Part shown: in pieces, positions 15,560-24,484 of the stretch
Layout of the letters: every line of letters begins with the position of its first letter
How positions within the stretch are numbered: the stretch's first letter is position 1
NCBI GenBank assembly: GCA_903904855.1
Contig: CAIVEH010000167.1
Coordinates: forward strand, 62,001 to 126,000
Length of the DNA: 64,000 nt
Source: an uncultured Bacteroidota bacterium
Lineage (GTDB): Bacteria; Bacteroidota; Bacteroidia; Chitinophagales; Chitinophagaceae
Direction: 5' to 3'
Position numbers and translations under genes: made by a program
The notes under the pieces: generated by a model
What the model saw: only the letters and a program-made list of their open reading frames with translations
What the model was told of the DNA's origin: nothing
Database searches by the model: none

Positions 15560-16777
15560 ATGAAGTATTCCTTAATTGGCTTACTGCTGCAGATAGCAGT
15601 TATGCAGCACCCCCTGTTTGCTCAGGATCAAGGCAACCATAGAAAATCGAAAGCAGAAATGCTCTTCAATATGAACCCGCCTTTTGTGAATAATATTCAC
15701 ACGGCCCACCTGCTCAAAAATGAGTCGATGATTATTGAGCTGGCCGACCTTACCGATTACGACCTGCTCAATAACCTTGATTCCATTATGCGGGAGCTGA
15801 TGAAGGATATTGAATTCTATAAAGACTCAATGCCGGTGACAGGTAATATCAGGATTGATTATGTAGTTACGGAAGATAGCCATGAGAAGATAATGCGATT
15901 TGCAAAGTACTCTGCCGAAGGAGAATTTTTTGTGAAGCAAAGAAATGATATAGCAAGGCTGAAACTTGACCAGGATACAGTGCATATTATACTTCAGAAA
16001 AAACCGAACGACCGAAGTAACCATGCTCATTTTTATGATTTCCCGGCCCAGGTTACGTTCTGCCTGAACAATTATACAGATATAGATACGCTGCTGAACA
16101 ACAAAGGGTTTATCAAGGCAGTAGTAGATACGCTGATGAATGCAATTCCACCAAAGAAGGTTAATCCGGAACATGAATTTCCTTATGGCGGGCCTACTCA
16201 ATCAACTGTAGATTATTACCCATACAGTACTTATAATAAAATTCGCAGATCATCTGTAATACTGCCTCATGGCAAACTGGAAGCGCCTTTGCCTTATAAC
16301 AGGACCAAATTTGCAGCTTATGGTAATTTTTCGGCGGGGCTAATCAGAAATACATTTACACCCGGGGTAGAGGCCGGAATTACACACCTCAAGTTTAACA
16401 GGTCGCCCTATCCCGATCATTTTTTCTTTACCAGTCTTTATGTTTCTTCGGTTTATTTCTTCAGTTCGGGTGGCGATGGCAACCAGGTTGTGAATGATAA
16501 TTATTTCGTGAATATAGAAAGTGGAAGCGCAGGTATGGACGACGATATGCTGGGTGTAAAAGTTCGGTCTGTATCCTTAGGAGGCGGGTATTTGATAATC
16601 AGTAAAGGGGAGTATTTTAAGGCTAACACCGTAAGATTATTTATGGGCCTGCGCCTGGGTTCGGGGCTATCCATTTATCCTGAGCTGATTGGTACCAACA
16701 ACCTCAAACAGATATTTCCCGGAATGACACTGAAGATATTTGGTTTCAAACGGGAACAACATTTCAGTATAAGATGA
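15560..16777 (+). CDS. Secreted hypothetical protein of the GldN-like operon (405 aa)
   Basis: I do not recognise this protein. It has a signal peptide (MKYSLIGLLLQIAVMQHPLF-AQ) and a mature part of about 383 residues. The C-terminal half (from about 250) is rich in aromatic-alternating strands and glycine (FAAYGNFSAGLI, FFTSLYVSSVYFFSSGG, VRLFMGLRLGSGLSIY), as in an outer-membrane beta-barrel, but the usual terminal aromatic is absent (it ends FSIR). It starts 5 bases after the anti-sigma gene and overlaps the next gene by 4 bases, so it is firmly within the operon. Confidence 0.6.
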   Translation: MKYSLIGLLLQIAVMQHPLFAQDQGNHRKSKAEMLFNMNPPFVNNIHTAHLLKNESMIIELADLTDYDLLNNLDSIMRELMKDIEFYKDSMPVTGNIRIDYVVTEDSHEKIMRFAKYSAEGEFFVKQRNDIARLKLDQDTVHIILQKKPNDRSNHAHFYDFPAQVTFCLNNYTDIDTLLNNKGFIKAVVDTLMNAIPPKKVNPEHEFPYGGPTQSTVDYYPYSTYNKIRRSSVILPHGKLEAPLPYNRTKFAAYGNFSAGLIRNTFTPGVEAGITHLKFNRSPYPDHFFFTSLYVSSVYFFSSGGDGNQVVNDNYFVNIESGSAGMDDDMLGVKVRSVSLGGGYLIISKGEYFKANTVRLFMGLRLGSGLSIYPELIGTNNLKQIFPGMTLKIFGFKREQHFSIR

Positions 16778-17223
16778 AAAGGATAATACTGGTACTGGTA
16801 CTGTTATTGTTATTCTCGGTAGATATTTTATCCGCTCAATCAGTGTTCCTGAAAAAGGATACGATAGTAGCAGGCAAAACAAACTATGCCTTGTTTAAGA
16901 AGGGGAATACACAACCTTTAGAGTATTTCGTTTACAATCTGAAAGGAGTGGAACTTCTGGAGATGCATTGTGGCAGGATTGAGATCAATGGAAAGCCAGG
17001 ATATGTAGTCAACTTTCTGAATGATATGAAGCAGGCTATGATAACAAAGGATGCCGGGTTTCCTTCGACTTTTATTAAAGAAATAGTGAGCCGGCAATTA
17101 ATAGTTGGGAATATGATAGATAAAGAAAGTGAACTGAAATTTATTGCAGCAAATCCGTTACCAGTAGGATATACTGATGTGGAGCAGTTGATTGAATTTG
17201 ATGGGTACAAGAGTATAAAGTGA
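16774..17223 (+). CDS. Secreted hypothetical protein (149 aa)
   Basis: This 149-residue protein has a clear signal peptide (MKRIILVLVLLLLFSVDILSAQ) and a small mature domain of about 125 residues with no family I recognise. An LEYFVYNLKGVELLEMHCGR segment and NGKPGYVVNFLND suggest a beta-rich fold. It is translationally coupled to the upstream gene (ATGA overlap). Periplasmic or surface location is likely. Confidence 0.55.
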   Translation: MKRIILVLVLLLLFSVDILSAQSVFLKKDTIVAGKTNYALFKKGNTQPLEYFVYNLKGVELLEMHCGRIEINGKPGYVVNFLNDMKQAMITKDAGFPSTFIKEIVSRQLIVGNMIDKESELKFIAANPLPVGYTDVEQLIEFDGYKSIK

Positions 17224-17276
17224 AAAATTTGGCTTGATAAGAAAAATGCATTAGTTTTATTTAATAATCAAATTGT

Positions 17277-17609
17277 ATGAAGAGGATTAATTGTATGCTC
17301 GTGTTAAGTCTTTTGCTACTTGCCAGCAATAGTGAAGTAATGGGGCAAACCACCACACCTTATTATGATAATATCCGTAAGGAGAAAGAATTGTCTCCAT
17401 TGCATAAAATAAAACATGCTCTTATTGATAATAGTCCAACTCGCGAGACTCAGTTCAACCGGAGTTTTAATAATTGGGCGTACAATAATAGAATAGGCCT
17501 GTTTAAACCTGTTACCCAATTTGAACAAATAGGAGAGCTGCATAAAGTAAAGCTTGATTATGTGCCCAAACCCAATATGGGCTTGCTATACAATAAATTT
17601 AAGTTTTGA
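17277..17609 (+). CDS. Small secreted protein with PLHKIK motif (110 aa)
   Basis: The 110-residue precursor has a signal peptide ending near EVMGQ (residue 24) and a polar mature part of about 86 residues that starts TTTPYYDNIRKEKELSPLHK. The LSPLHKIK motif repeats almost exactly the last residues of the putative anti-sigma factor at 14772-15554 (LNPLHKIK). Low hydrophobicity and many N/K residues suggest a soluble periplasmic peptide. Function unknown; a partner role with the anti-sigma factor is speculation. Confidence 0.55.
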   Translation: MKRINCMLVLSLLLLASNSEVMGQTTTPYYDNIRKEKELSPLHKIKHALIDNSPTRETQFNRSFNNWAYNNRIGLFKPVTQFEQIGELHKVKLDYVPKPNMGLLYNKFKF

Positions 17610-17636
17610 TTTTTCCTAACCAAACAAATTGAGATT

Positions 17637-18398
17637 ATGAACATTTTCAGATTCCTAAAAAGTAGCTTACTCCCTGGTATATTGCTTGTAAGTACAATTG
17701 CTCAGGCGCAGATCAATAAATCTGTAACCATTGTCAACTACCTGCAATTGGTATCGTTATTGCACCAGGATAATAACCTTAAAGTGGCAGATGACCCTTA
17801 TGTATTGCCATGGCTGAAAAGTATCCGAAGCGAAACCTTATGGGCTATGTGTGTGTCGCGTAATGTTTATGTCGATGAGCCATCAAACCAGGCATTAGGT
17901 AATATGCCTGCAGGGAAACAGGGTAACCTCGCCTCCATTCTTGTAAAGGGAGTCTTGGAAGGTAAATTCAGTGCGCAGTATGCAAGCAATGAATATAAAC
18001 CTATGGAGCTACCCGCTTTTATATCATTGCTCACTACAGGCAACAAGAGTAGCCTGCATGGATTTAACCCGGAACAAGTAATTGGTTACCGGATAAAAGA
18101 GGATTGGATATACCTGCAGAAGGAAAAGAAAATGGCAGTACAGATTTCGGGCATCGCTCCTTTAATGAAGGTGATCAATGATAAAGGAGTCAGTGTTGAT
18201 CAACCGGTATTCTGGTTATATTACAGTGAAGTTCGGGAGTATCTTGCTTCTGTTAAGGTGCCGGATAATGCCATGAACTTTACCGGCAATATGGATCAAT
18301 TTTTAGTTGGACGCAACTATACCGGCAAAATAGACATGGTTATTGACCGTGGCTGCTCCGGGTATGATTACTGGACTGAAAAGGCCCTGCATTTTTAA
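17637..18398 (+). CDS. Divergent GldN-like protein (second of three)
   Basis: The 253-residue precursor has a signal peptide (cleavage near IAQAQ, residue 25). The N-terminal third is diverged, but it keeps the GldN-family blocks: ALWAMCVSRNVYVD-type segment replacing the LWKK...WR block, YRIKEDWIYLQKEKKMAVQI (about 150-170), SGIAPLMKV and FWLYYSEVREYL (about 195). The final LxWDxxFxxRxF block is replaced by NFTGNMDQFLVGRNYTGKID. It is therefore a relaxed family member that may have changed partner. It is the penultimate gene of the operon, 27 bases after the small secreted protein. Confidence 0.65.
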   Translation: MNIFRFLKSSLLPGILLVSTIAQAQINKSVTIVNYLQLVSLLHQDNNLKVADDPYVLPWLKSIRSETLWAMCVSRNVYVDEPSNQALGNMPAGKQGNLASILVKGVLEGKFSAQYASNEYKPMELPAFISLLTTGNKSSLHGFNPEQVIGYRIKEDWIYLQKEKKMAVQISGIAPLMKVINDKGVSVDQPVFWLYYSEVREYLASVKVPDNAMNFTGNMDQFLVGRNYTGKIDMVIDRGCSGYDYWTEKALHF

Positions 18399-18428
18399 TG
18401 CTTTTTAACCACTATTATTTTTCAGTTT

Positions 18429-19181
18429 ATGAGGAGACATAAATTTATTCTGATACCTGCCTTTATCATTTATTCAGGTATAGCAGGTACCGCAAATGCG
18501 CAAAGCAACAATACGCCAGCCGATTTGGTAAAAGCGCCACAATCGGCAGAAGCCATAAATAAATTGGCGCCGCAGGATACGTATTCAATACCATGGGCGC
18601 AGATAAAGGAAGAAGACATTTTATGGAAGAAAAGGGTGTTGCGCGATATAGATATTAATGAAGCAGGTAATGAGGCATTTCAACATATAAAAGATGCACC
18701 TGATTTTGCCAATATGTTAATTGGAGGAATAAAGGCTGGTGAAATAAAGGCCTATAATGCAGTGGATGGGGGCAGATTCAGTAGTGTATTAACCTCTTCT
18801 GAATTCTCCGGTATAATGTCCGGAGGAAATAATCCGGAGAATCATTTCAGTCCTGCGAAAGTATCAAAATACAGGATCAAAGAAGACTGGTTATTCATTG
18901 AAAAGGATCATAAGATGGTGGTAAGGATAGTAGGTATAGCGCCTGTTATGAAGGTTACAACCCCTGATGGTACCAGCAGTGAGGGAGAATTATTCTGGTT
19001 ATATTATCCTGATATCCAAAATTTTCTGGCACAGCATCTGGCAAATACCAGTGACAAAATAATGAAGTTGAACTGGGATGAGTTTTTTGAAACCAGAAAT
19101 TTCAAAAGTACAATTGTTCAAGTATCAGAAGGTTACAGGCAGGGAGCCAGGAATAAGAGTTCAATGCCATCGGGTAAGTAG
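18429..19181 (+). CDS. GldN-family protein (third of three)
   Basis: This 250-residue precursor is a clear GldN relative. After a signal peptide (to about TANAQ, residue 25) it has IPWAQIKEEDILWKKRVLRD (about 55-75), KIKEDWLFI-type block YRIKEDWLFIEKDHKMVVRI (about 148-167), GIAPVMKV, FWLYYPDIQNFL (about 192) and LNWDEFFETRNFKSTIVQV (about 215-233). It has the same blocks in the same order as the protein at 13374-14174. It ends the operon; a T-rich tract follows without a good hairpin. A structural role in a variant type IX secretion N-ring is possible but unproven. Confidence 0.82.
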   Translation: MRRHKFILIPAFIIYSGIAGTANAQSNNTPADLVKAPQSAEAINKLAPQDTYSIPWAQIKEEDILWKKRVLRDIDINEAGNEAFQHIKDAPDFANMLIGGIKAGEIKAYNAVDGGRFSSVLTSSEFSGIMSGGNNPENHFSPAKVSKYRIKEDWLFIEKDHKMVVRIVGIAPVMKVTTPDGTSSEGELFWLYYPDIQNFLAQHLANTSDKIMKLNWDEFFETRNFKSTIVQVSEGYRQGARNKSSMPSGK

Positions 19182-19272
19182 GATTCTTTTTTTCTTATTT
19201 TTATTTGCCCGAACCCCAAAGATGTAGCAAAAAGTAAAAAACTATTGGGATTAGTAATTGTATAGTTTATAC

Positions 19273-19917
19273 TCAATTATAAAACATATCTTCTTTCCAG
19301 TTCTGAGTATTGGTTAGGATGTAATTCCTGATTTTGTAAAATTCTTCTTCGTTTCTGATGATATGATCGTAAAAACGTTCTTGCCATAAAAATTGAGGAT
19401 TCAACAAATGGGCTTGTTTTGATACTGCAGATTTATATGACCGAAGTATGGTTGAAATAGAACCTTTTTTGGGGGATATGACAGACATTGTTTTATTTTT
19501 AGTTTTTAATTTGGCTTGGGTATCATCATCATCATATTCTGATGTAGAGCTGGTGCGTATTTCAGAGTCATAGGGCATATCAGAGTTGTTACGTATATCA
19601 GATAAGTTGCAGTGCGGCATATCCACCGGACCAGGATTATTGAGGATTAATATGCCATGTAAATGATTTGGCATTACAGTAAATGCATCTAAAGTTATAT
19701 AAGGGAAATGTTCTGGAATTTCAGCCCAGCAATTCCATGCAAATTTGCCGGAATCTGTATAATGCATTTCGTTTTCTTTATTGCCATCGACTATCTCACC
19801 AAAAAAATGCTCTTTGTGTTTTGTACAAATGGTTATAAAATAAGCAGCATTCCATCTATAATCCCATGTTTGCAGCCGCGTAGTTTCTATCCTGTATTTG
19901 TTTTTATACAAGGCCAT
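19273..19917 (-). CDS. REP-associated tyrosine transposase (RAYT, Y1_Tnp family)
   Basis: The 214-residue protein has the IS200-like Y1 transposase fold: WDYRWNAAYFITICTKHKEH at 18-37, the HUH motif in VMPNHLHGILIL (about 80-91), an SYKSAVSKQA segment with the presumed nucleophilic tyrosine (about 162) and the C-terminal FYDHIIRNEEEFYKIRNYIL typical of RAYTs. A linker of about 45 residues (100-145) is of low complexity. RAYTs act on REP palindromes at single-stranded DNA; two such palindromes lie 27 and 92 bases upstream of the gene start. Confidence 0.9.
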   Translation of the reverse strand: MALYKNKYRIETTRLQTWDYRWNAAYFITICTKHKEHFFGEIVDGNKENEMHYTDSGKFAWNCWAEIPEHFPYITLDAFTVMPNHLHGILILNNPGPVDMPHCNLSDIRNNSDMPYDSEIRTSSTSEYDDDDTQAKLKTKNKTMSVISPKKGSISTILRSYKSAVSKQAHLLNPQFLWQERFYDHIIRNEEEFYKIRNYILTNTQNWKEDMFYN

Positions 19918-19943
19918 TTGAATATAAAAGATGATTATAGATT

Positions 19944-20031
19944 GTAGAGACGTTGCACTGCAACGTCTCTACTGTGATTAATGATTTTATTGACGGCTAT
20001 CATTACCTGAGACGTTGCAGTGCAACGTCTC
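19944..20031. repeat. Pair of REP palindromes next to the RAYT gene
   Basis: Copy 1 (19944-19972) is a 29-base palindrome with arms GTAGAGACGTTGCA and TGCAACGTCTCTAC around a single C. Copy 2 (20009-20031) has arms GAGACGTTGCA and TGCAACGTCTC around a single G. They are 36 bases apart, a typical REP pair. They also sit at the 3' end of the DUF3857 gene that ends at 20046. Confidence 0.85.
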
Positions 20032-20045
20032 TACTACCACCTCTT

Positions 20046-22046
20046 TTACCCCTTCTTAGCCAGCAACAAAGTTACTTTATTAAAGTCGGCCGCAGTATTA
20101 ACTACCTGTCTGTAATGATCATATTCGCTTGCTGCAAAGTGCGTTTTGGGGAAGTATTCTTTAACAGTTACCACCAGTTTGTCGCCGTTTTTCTTATCTA
20201 CTTTAAGTGTGTAATCTGAATTAAAACTGATAACAGGTTTCAGGCCAAAATCCACATAGTCGGCATGCATTTTAATTGCTTCGGGGTTCAGTACTTTATA
20301 ACCCTTAGGTATGTTGATGGTAAAGGTTCGGGTTCTGATTTCAGGGTAGTCTCTGTCGATAGGTAACACCCTCTTTTTTTCATAGTACAGGCTGCTGTGC
20401 GGGCCAGCCAGTTCACCTAGTTTGAACAGGTATTTTTTACCGGCTTTTTGTGTAAGCTCACTGGTGTTTACTGTGGCTGTAATTTCAAGTGGGGCATTGG
20501 TATAAAAATTGTTTATTGCCGCATTGCTGATGGTATATTTTTTAATGTCCTCTGGCTTGTCGGTAACAGACACTACTTTTCTTATAATTTCTTTTTCCTT
20601 GCTTTTTGGTTCAAGCATTAAAGACTGCCTGAGGCCAGTAGCAGCATAGCCTGTATAAGAATAGGAGATATCAATATCTGCATCCATATCCTTCGTAAAT
20701 GTTACACCTGCGGAAATGTTATTCTGGCTGGCATCAGGGCCCAAGGATTTGATGGTCCTTAGTTTAGCCATAGGTCCGAAATTATCGTGCTTTGGGGGTA
20801 TTACACAGAATACACCTTTAATTCCCAGCACCTCATCGGGTACAATGGGGTAGCGTACATAAACGCTGAGCGGGGAGATATATTTATCGAGGTGGGGGAA
20901 ATAGAACAGGTAGTTGTCCATATTACCCCAGTTTTCAAAACCGCGCTCAAAACGATTTTCCTTCCTGTTGTATGCCATACCCAACTCGTGCTTAACCTCA
21001 GCCTGTGTGAAACAAGCTGCGAAAAGTTTTAAATAACCACTTGCGGTTGCGGCTTTATTTTTGATAATGCTGTCGAGCACATCCGATTTATTACCATCAA
21101 GATACTGGTAAAGTACAATGTTGTTTTTTATGCCGTCTTCAATCTTTCTTACGTTCACATCATCGTCATCGGTTGGATGCACGCCCAGTGTTATAAGATA
21201 TTTGTTAACCGCAGCGCGCTCTTCTTTGGTAATCTTGTAATGGTCGTCAAATATTTCACGGGCCAGGTGATCCCATGTCAGTATGCGGGCAGTATCTATC
21301 CTGTTTTCATTGATAAACTTATGCACCCTGAATTCGGCGCGCTGGCAATGAAGTTCATAAAAACAATCAGGCTCATCCTTAAGCGCCGGAATATCTCTTT
21401 CCTCAATACTTATATGCCGCCTGTTGTGCAGCAGAACGTCTTTCCCATCAGGGAAACCATTGTAACCCTTCTCTTCAAAAACAATATCATTTGGGTAGTC
21501 AATTTCAAACCTAGTACTGGCTACAGGTACCTTGTACTGGAAAATATGGCTTCCGAATGCAGCCCATGGTTTTATTTCTTTAATCAGCAGCTCCACTTCA
21601 GCATCTTTCACCAGGCCTTCCATAGCGAAAACGATCTCGTACTGGCCGTTCTCGTTTTTGGTAACTTTTATCATGTCTTTGTCAATATCCAATACCTTGC
21701 CGTCTGGCAGTATTGTACGGGCCTTTATCAGTGGAACACGGGTGCGGTATCCTACCGGAATAATTACTTTATTGAACATTTCAATGCCCCGGTTGTCTAT
21801 TATTTTGGCTATCCTGTGCTCTGTATAATAAACATTAATGCCCTTACCTTCAAAACGGTAATCAAGCGTTACATCGTGCTCCAGCAACAGTGCAGATTCC
21901 TGCTTATACTGAGGAGGCAGATCATGAACGGTGGGTTTTTCCACCCATTCGGTAACTGTGTTATTTTTATGAGACAACTTCTTTTGAGCGGTAACAGTTG
22001 TAGCCGCTATTGAAAAAAGTAAAATAAATGCCGCAAGTTTTTTCAT
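20046..22046 (-). CDS. DUF3857 protein with degenerate transglutaminase-like domain
   Basis: The 666-residue precursor has a signal peptide (to about VTAQ, residue 20) and an N-terminal DUF3857 domain (about 50-230: YYTEHRIAKIIDNRGIEMFN, LPDGKVLDIDKDMIKV). The middle corresponds to a transglutaminase-like domain, but where active members have GDCKD it reads KAATASGYLKLFAAC, and the D of the FADG motif is not recognisable, so it is probably catalytically dead. A beta-rich C-terminal domain follows. Its upstream neighbour at 22147-24111 is an intact relative; the two likely act together in the periplasm. Confidence 0.8.
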   Translation of the reverse strand: MKKLAAFILLFSIAATTVTAQKKLSHKNNTVTEWVEKPTVHDLPPQYKQESALLLEHDVTLDYRFEGKGINVYYTEHRIAKIIDNRGIEMFNKVIIPVGYRTRVPLIKARTILPDGKVLDIDKDMIKVTKNENGQYEIVFAMEGLVKDAEVELLIKEIKPWAAFGSHIFQYKVPVASTRFEIDYPNDIVFEEKGYNGFPDGKDVLLHNRRHISIEERDIPALKDEPDCFYELHCQRAEFRVHKFINENRIDTARILTWDHLAREIFDDHYKITKEERAAVNKYLITLGVHPTDDDDVNVRKIEDGIKNNIVLYQYLDGNKSDVLDSIIKNKAATASGYLKLFAACFTQAEVKHELGMAYNRKENRFERGFENWGNMDNYLFYFPHLDKYISPLSVYVRYPIVPDEVLGIKGVFCVIPPKHDNFGPMAKLRTIKSLGPDASQNNISAGVTFTKDMDADIDISYSYTGYAATGLRQSLMLEPKSKEKEIIRKVVSVTDKPEDIKKYTISNAAINNFYTNAPLEITATVNTSELTQKAGKKYLFKLGELAGPHSSLYYEKKRVLPIDRDYPEIRTRTFTINIPKGYKVLNPEAIKMHADYVDFGLKPVISFNSDYTLKVDKKNGDKLVVTVKEYFPKTHFAASEYDHYRQVVNTAADFNKVTLLLAKKG

Positions 22047-22146
22047 CTTCAGATATTTATCATTTTGCCCGATTGAACTTTCTTTTGCTCTGTATCAGGT
22101 CTTGAATATTAATTGTTTCCGGAGCCTTTTTCCTGGACTCTGTTAT

Positions 22147-24111
22147 TTATTTTTTTGCAGTAAGCACCACTGTTTCTTTATACAGGTTTTTCAGTTCGTC
22201 CACCAGTTTATTGTTGTTGGCAAACAGTTTTGGGCTTATATCCAGCGTATTCAGGGTATACTCTTTTATCAGTACTATCCTGTCTTTTTCAGCCTTATAG
22301 GTGATGTCGTAACTCCACAAACCATCCACCGAACCATGTGCTGAAGAAGGAAGGTGAGTTACCTTGAAGCCTTTAGGCACATCAAGCACCACCACCTCTT
22401 TCTCCGTTTGTTTATAATTGTAATAGTAAGGTACAGACCGGTTTTCGGTATCAATTCTGTTATCCTCAAAAGTGTGTTTGAGATTCATATTGATATAGTA
22501 GTCTTTACCTATTTTGCTTACATAATTATCGAGGTTGAAATCGGTCTCAATTGCGGCATCCTTATCAGGAGTAAGCCCGGTTGATGTAATATGCTTGTCG
22601 TGTTGGTATTTGTCAGTACCTCTGATAGTAAGGGCCCTTATTCTTTTATCCCAGTCTTCTCCTTTAAGGTACATTCTCATATACCCGATGTACCAGGCTT
22701 CATCACCCTTATAATATTGTTTTACTTTTCCGGTAAGTTTATTTTCGTTAAAACTTATTAAAGTACTGTCTACCACTACATTTTTATCGGGAGCTGAAAC
22801 AGGAATGTTGATAATTTTATAGTTCTTATCATCAATTGCAATCATTGCTTCCTTACCCTGAATACCTGAAGGTGCCTGACCGAAAGGAATGAAAGGATGT
22901 GTGCCATCGGCAAAAATCCATTCTTGGCCCAATTTGAGAGCACATATCATATGATTACTTGCCAGCGGCAAAGGTGTTTCAGCCAGCTTAAAAGGCAGAT
23001 GGCGCGTACCTATCCATGTATAATGCGCATCAAGGCCGGCCATGCGGAACATGTTCACGAGAAGGGTAGTCATGTCTTTGCAATCGCCGTATTTTCTTTT
23101 AAGAATAGAGTCTGCTTCGCGCGGCACAAATCCTTCCATCCCTTTCTCAAATGCTATATAATGTATGTTCTGCTGCACCCATTCATAAATATGCTTGGCT
23201 TTTTCTCTGGGGTCCGTATCCTTTTTGGTAATATCAGCAACGGTATGCTCCAGCTGTGGCTTTTTTCTCAGATCATGGTTCCTGATGTATTTATAAAGAT
23301 ACTTGTACAGCTGGTCAGGATCTGCAAGCATATCCACCTTTTTATTCGACTCTGATAATTTGTAGGAAGTAATATAAGGAATGATAAGATCGGCATAATA
23401 AAGTGGTGTAGGAACATGGTCGAAATCCCTGAAGGCAGGAACATCAGTAATTTCGAATTTGTAGGTTATCTTATTGCCTTTCTCAGTAACAGTACGCTTA
23501 ATCCGGGAAGTGTCGAGGCCTTTTAATGCAAAAGCCATATTTACAGTTTTGGGTACCGTAACTTCAAATGTGGCTTTATCTACAGGAATATTTTCCTGGA
23601 AAGTAAAGGGTTGCAGCATATGCGGATCGCTGTGCTCAAGGGCATAGTAAGTATGGGTAACAGAATTTTTCAGCAAACCTGAATAGGCAACAACAATCTC
23701 GCGCAGATCATCATAAAAAATGCTTTCGCCATTGGGGTTTACTTCTGCATAATTGCCGCAGTAAACCTTACGGTAACCTTCTTTTTTATCAGGTATCCAT
23801 GACCAGGTTTTGATATCTGTGAGATCGTGAAAATCGCTGCAGATAAGGCCATCAAAGTTATACACGCCCCTCGAGAGGTCGCTGATAAACAGCTTTTCTT
23901 TGGTTACGTAGCTGTTGGCAACCAACTCGCCGTCTACAACAGTTATAATCAGATGCTCATTGTAGTTGATAACCACAGCATCCTCTTTTTTGTATTTGGC
24001 TATCAGGCTGTCATATTCCTGTGCAAATCCTGATCCTGAAATAAGCAGTGAGGCCAATAAAATAAATACCAGCCTGCCGGAAGGATTTTTATGTTTTAAT
24101 AAACTGATCAT
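22147..24111 (-). CDS. DUF3857 / transglutaminase-like exported protein
   Basis: The 654-residue precursor has a signal segment (to about GSGFAQ, residue 31), an N-terminal DUF3857-type domain and a transglutaminase-like cysteine-protease domain with an intact triad: C in KRKYGDCKDMTTLLVNMFR (about 343), H in ASNHMICAL (about 386) and D in WIFADGTHPFIPF (about 401). The C-terminal 200 residues form a beta-rich domain shared with the neighbour. The family acts in the periplasm or at the surface, on peptide or isopeptide bonds; the substrate is unknown. It is 100 bases upstream of the degenerate paralogue and probably co-transcribed. Confidence 0.85.
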   Translation of the reverse strand: MISLLKHKNPSGRLVFILLASLLISGSGFAQEYDSLIAKYKKEDAVVINYNEHLIITVVDGELVANSYVTKEKLFISDLSRGVYNFDGLICSDFHDLTDIKTWSWIPDKKEGYRKVYCGNYAEVNPNGESIFYDDLREIVVAYSGLLKNSVTHTYYALEHSDPHMLQPFTFQENIPVDKATFEVTVPKTVNMAFALKGLDTSRIKRTVTEKGNKITYKFEITDVPAFRDFDHVPTPLYYADLIIPYITSYKLSESNKKVDMLADPDQLYKYLYKYIRNHDLRKKPQLEHTVADITKKDTDPREKAKHIYEWVQQNIHYIAFEKGMEGFVPREADSILKRKYGDCKDMTTLLVNMFRMAGLDAHYTWIGTRHLPFKLAETPLPLASNHMICALKLGQEWIFADGTHPFIPFGQAPSGIQGKEAMIAIDDKNYKIINIPVSAPDKNVVVDSTLISFNENKLTGKVKQYYKGDEAWYIGYMRMYLKGEDWDKRIRALTIRGTDKYQHDKHITSTGLTPDKDAAIETDFNLDNYVSKIGKDYYINMNLKHTFEDNRIDTENRSVPYYYNYKQTEKEVVVLDVPKGFKVTHLPSSAHGSVDGLWSYDITYKAEKDRIVLIKEYTLNTLDISPKLFANNNKLVDELKNLYKETVVLTAKK

Positions 24112-24484
24112 TACGAATGTATATTAATTCTCAATAATTGTATTATCCGCCAAGGCGGGGTATAAATATAATGATAAAAACAGAGTTGCACCTGTTTTTT
24201 CCGGTTTACCCTGAATTTTATCCAATGTTAATAATACGCGAGGTATAAAATGTGCAATGAAAGGTCTCACAGAAAGCCGCAAAGTCGTGACCATAGCGAC
24301 TAAAATATGCAGCTAAAATACAAGACCGCCAATCATCAATTCACTTTTATACAGCCAGGGTATAACAATAACCCAAAATAGAAAATATTTCAATACCCGG
24401 TATATTTTGCAAATTATTCTTTCTGATTTTCATTATAAAATCTTCGATTATGAGCCAAGATTCCCCACAATTGACGCTATTGGA
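24112..24484. other. Gene-free spacer with a dispersed-repeat remnant
   Basis: About 370 bases between two leftward genes. It holds a small hairpin CCGCC-AA-GGCGG (24147-24158) and, at 24263-24288, GGTCTCACAGAAAGCCGCAA-type sequence resembling the repeat at 28118-28148. No gene or terminator with a T-run is evident. Confidence 0.45.

Noticed and set aside
21177-22013. Plus-strand 278-codon reading frame inside the DUF3857 gene
   Set aside because: It is antisense to conserved DUF3857 sequence, and its product is a mix of aromatic and hydrophobic residues without pattern.
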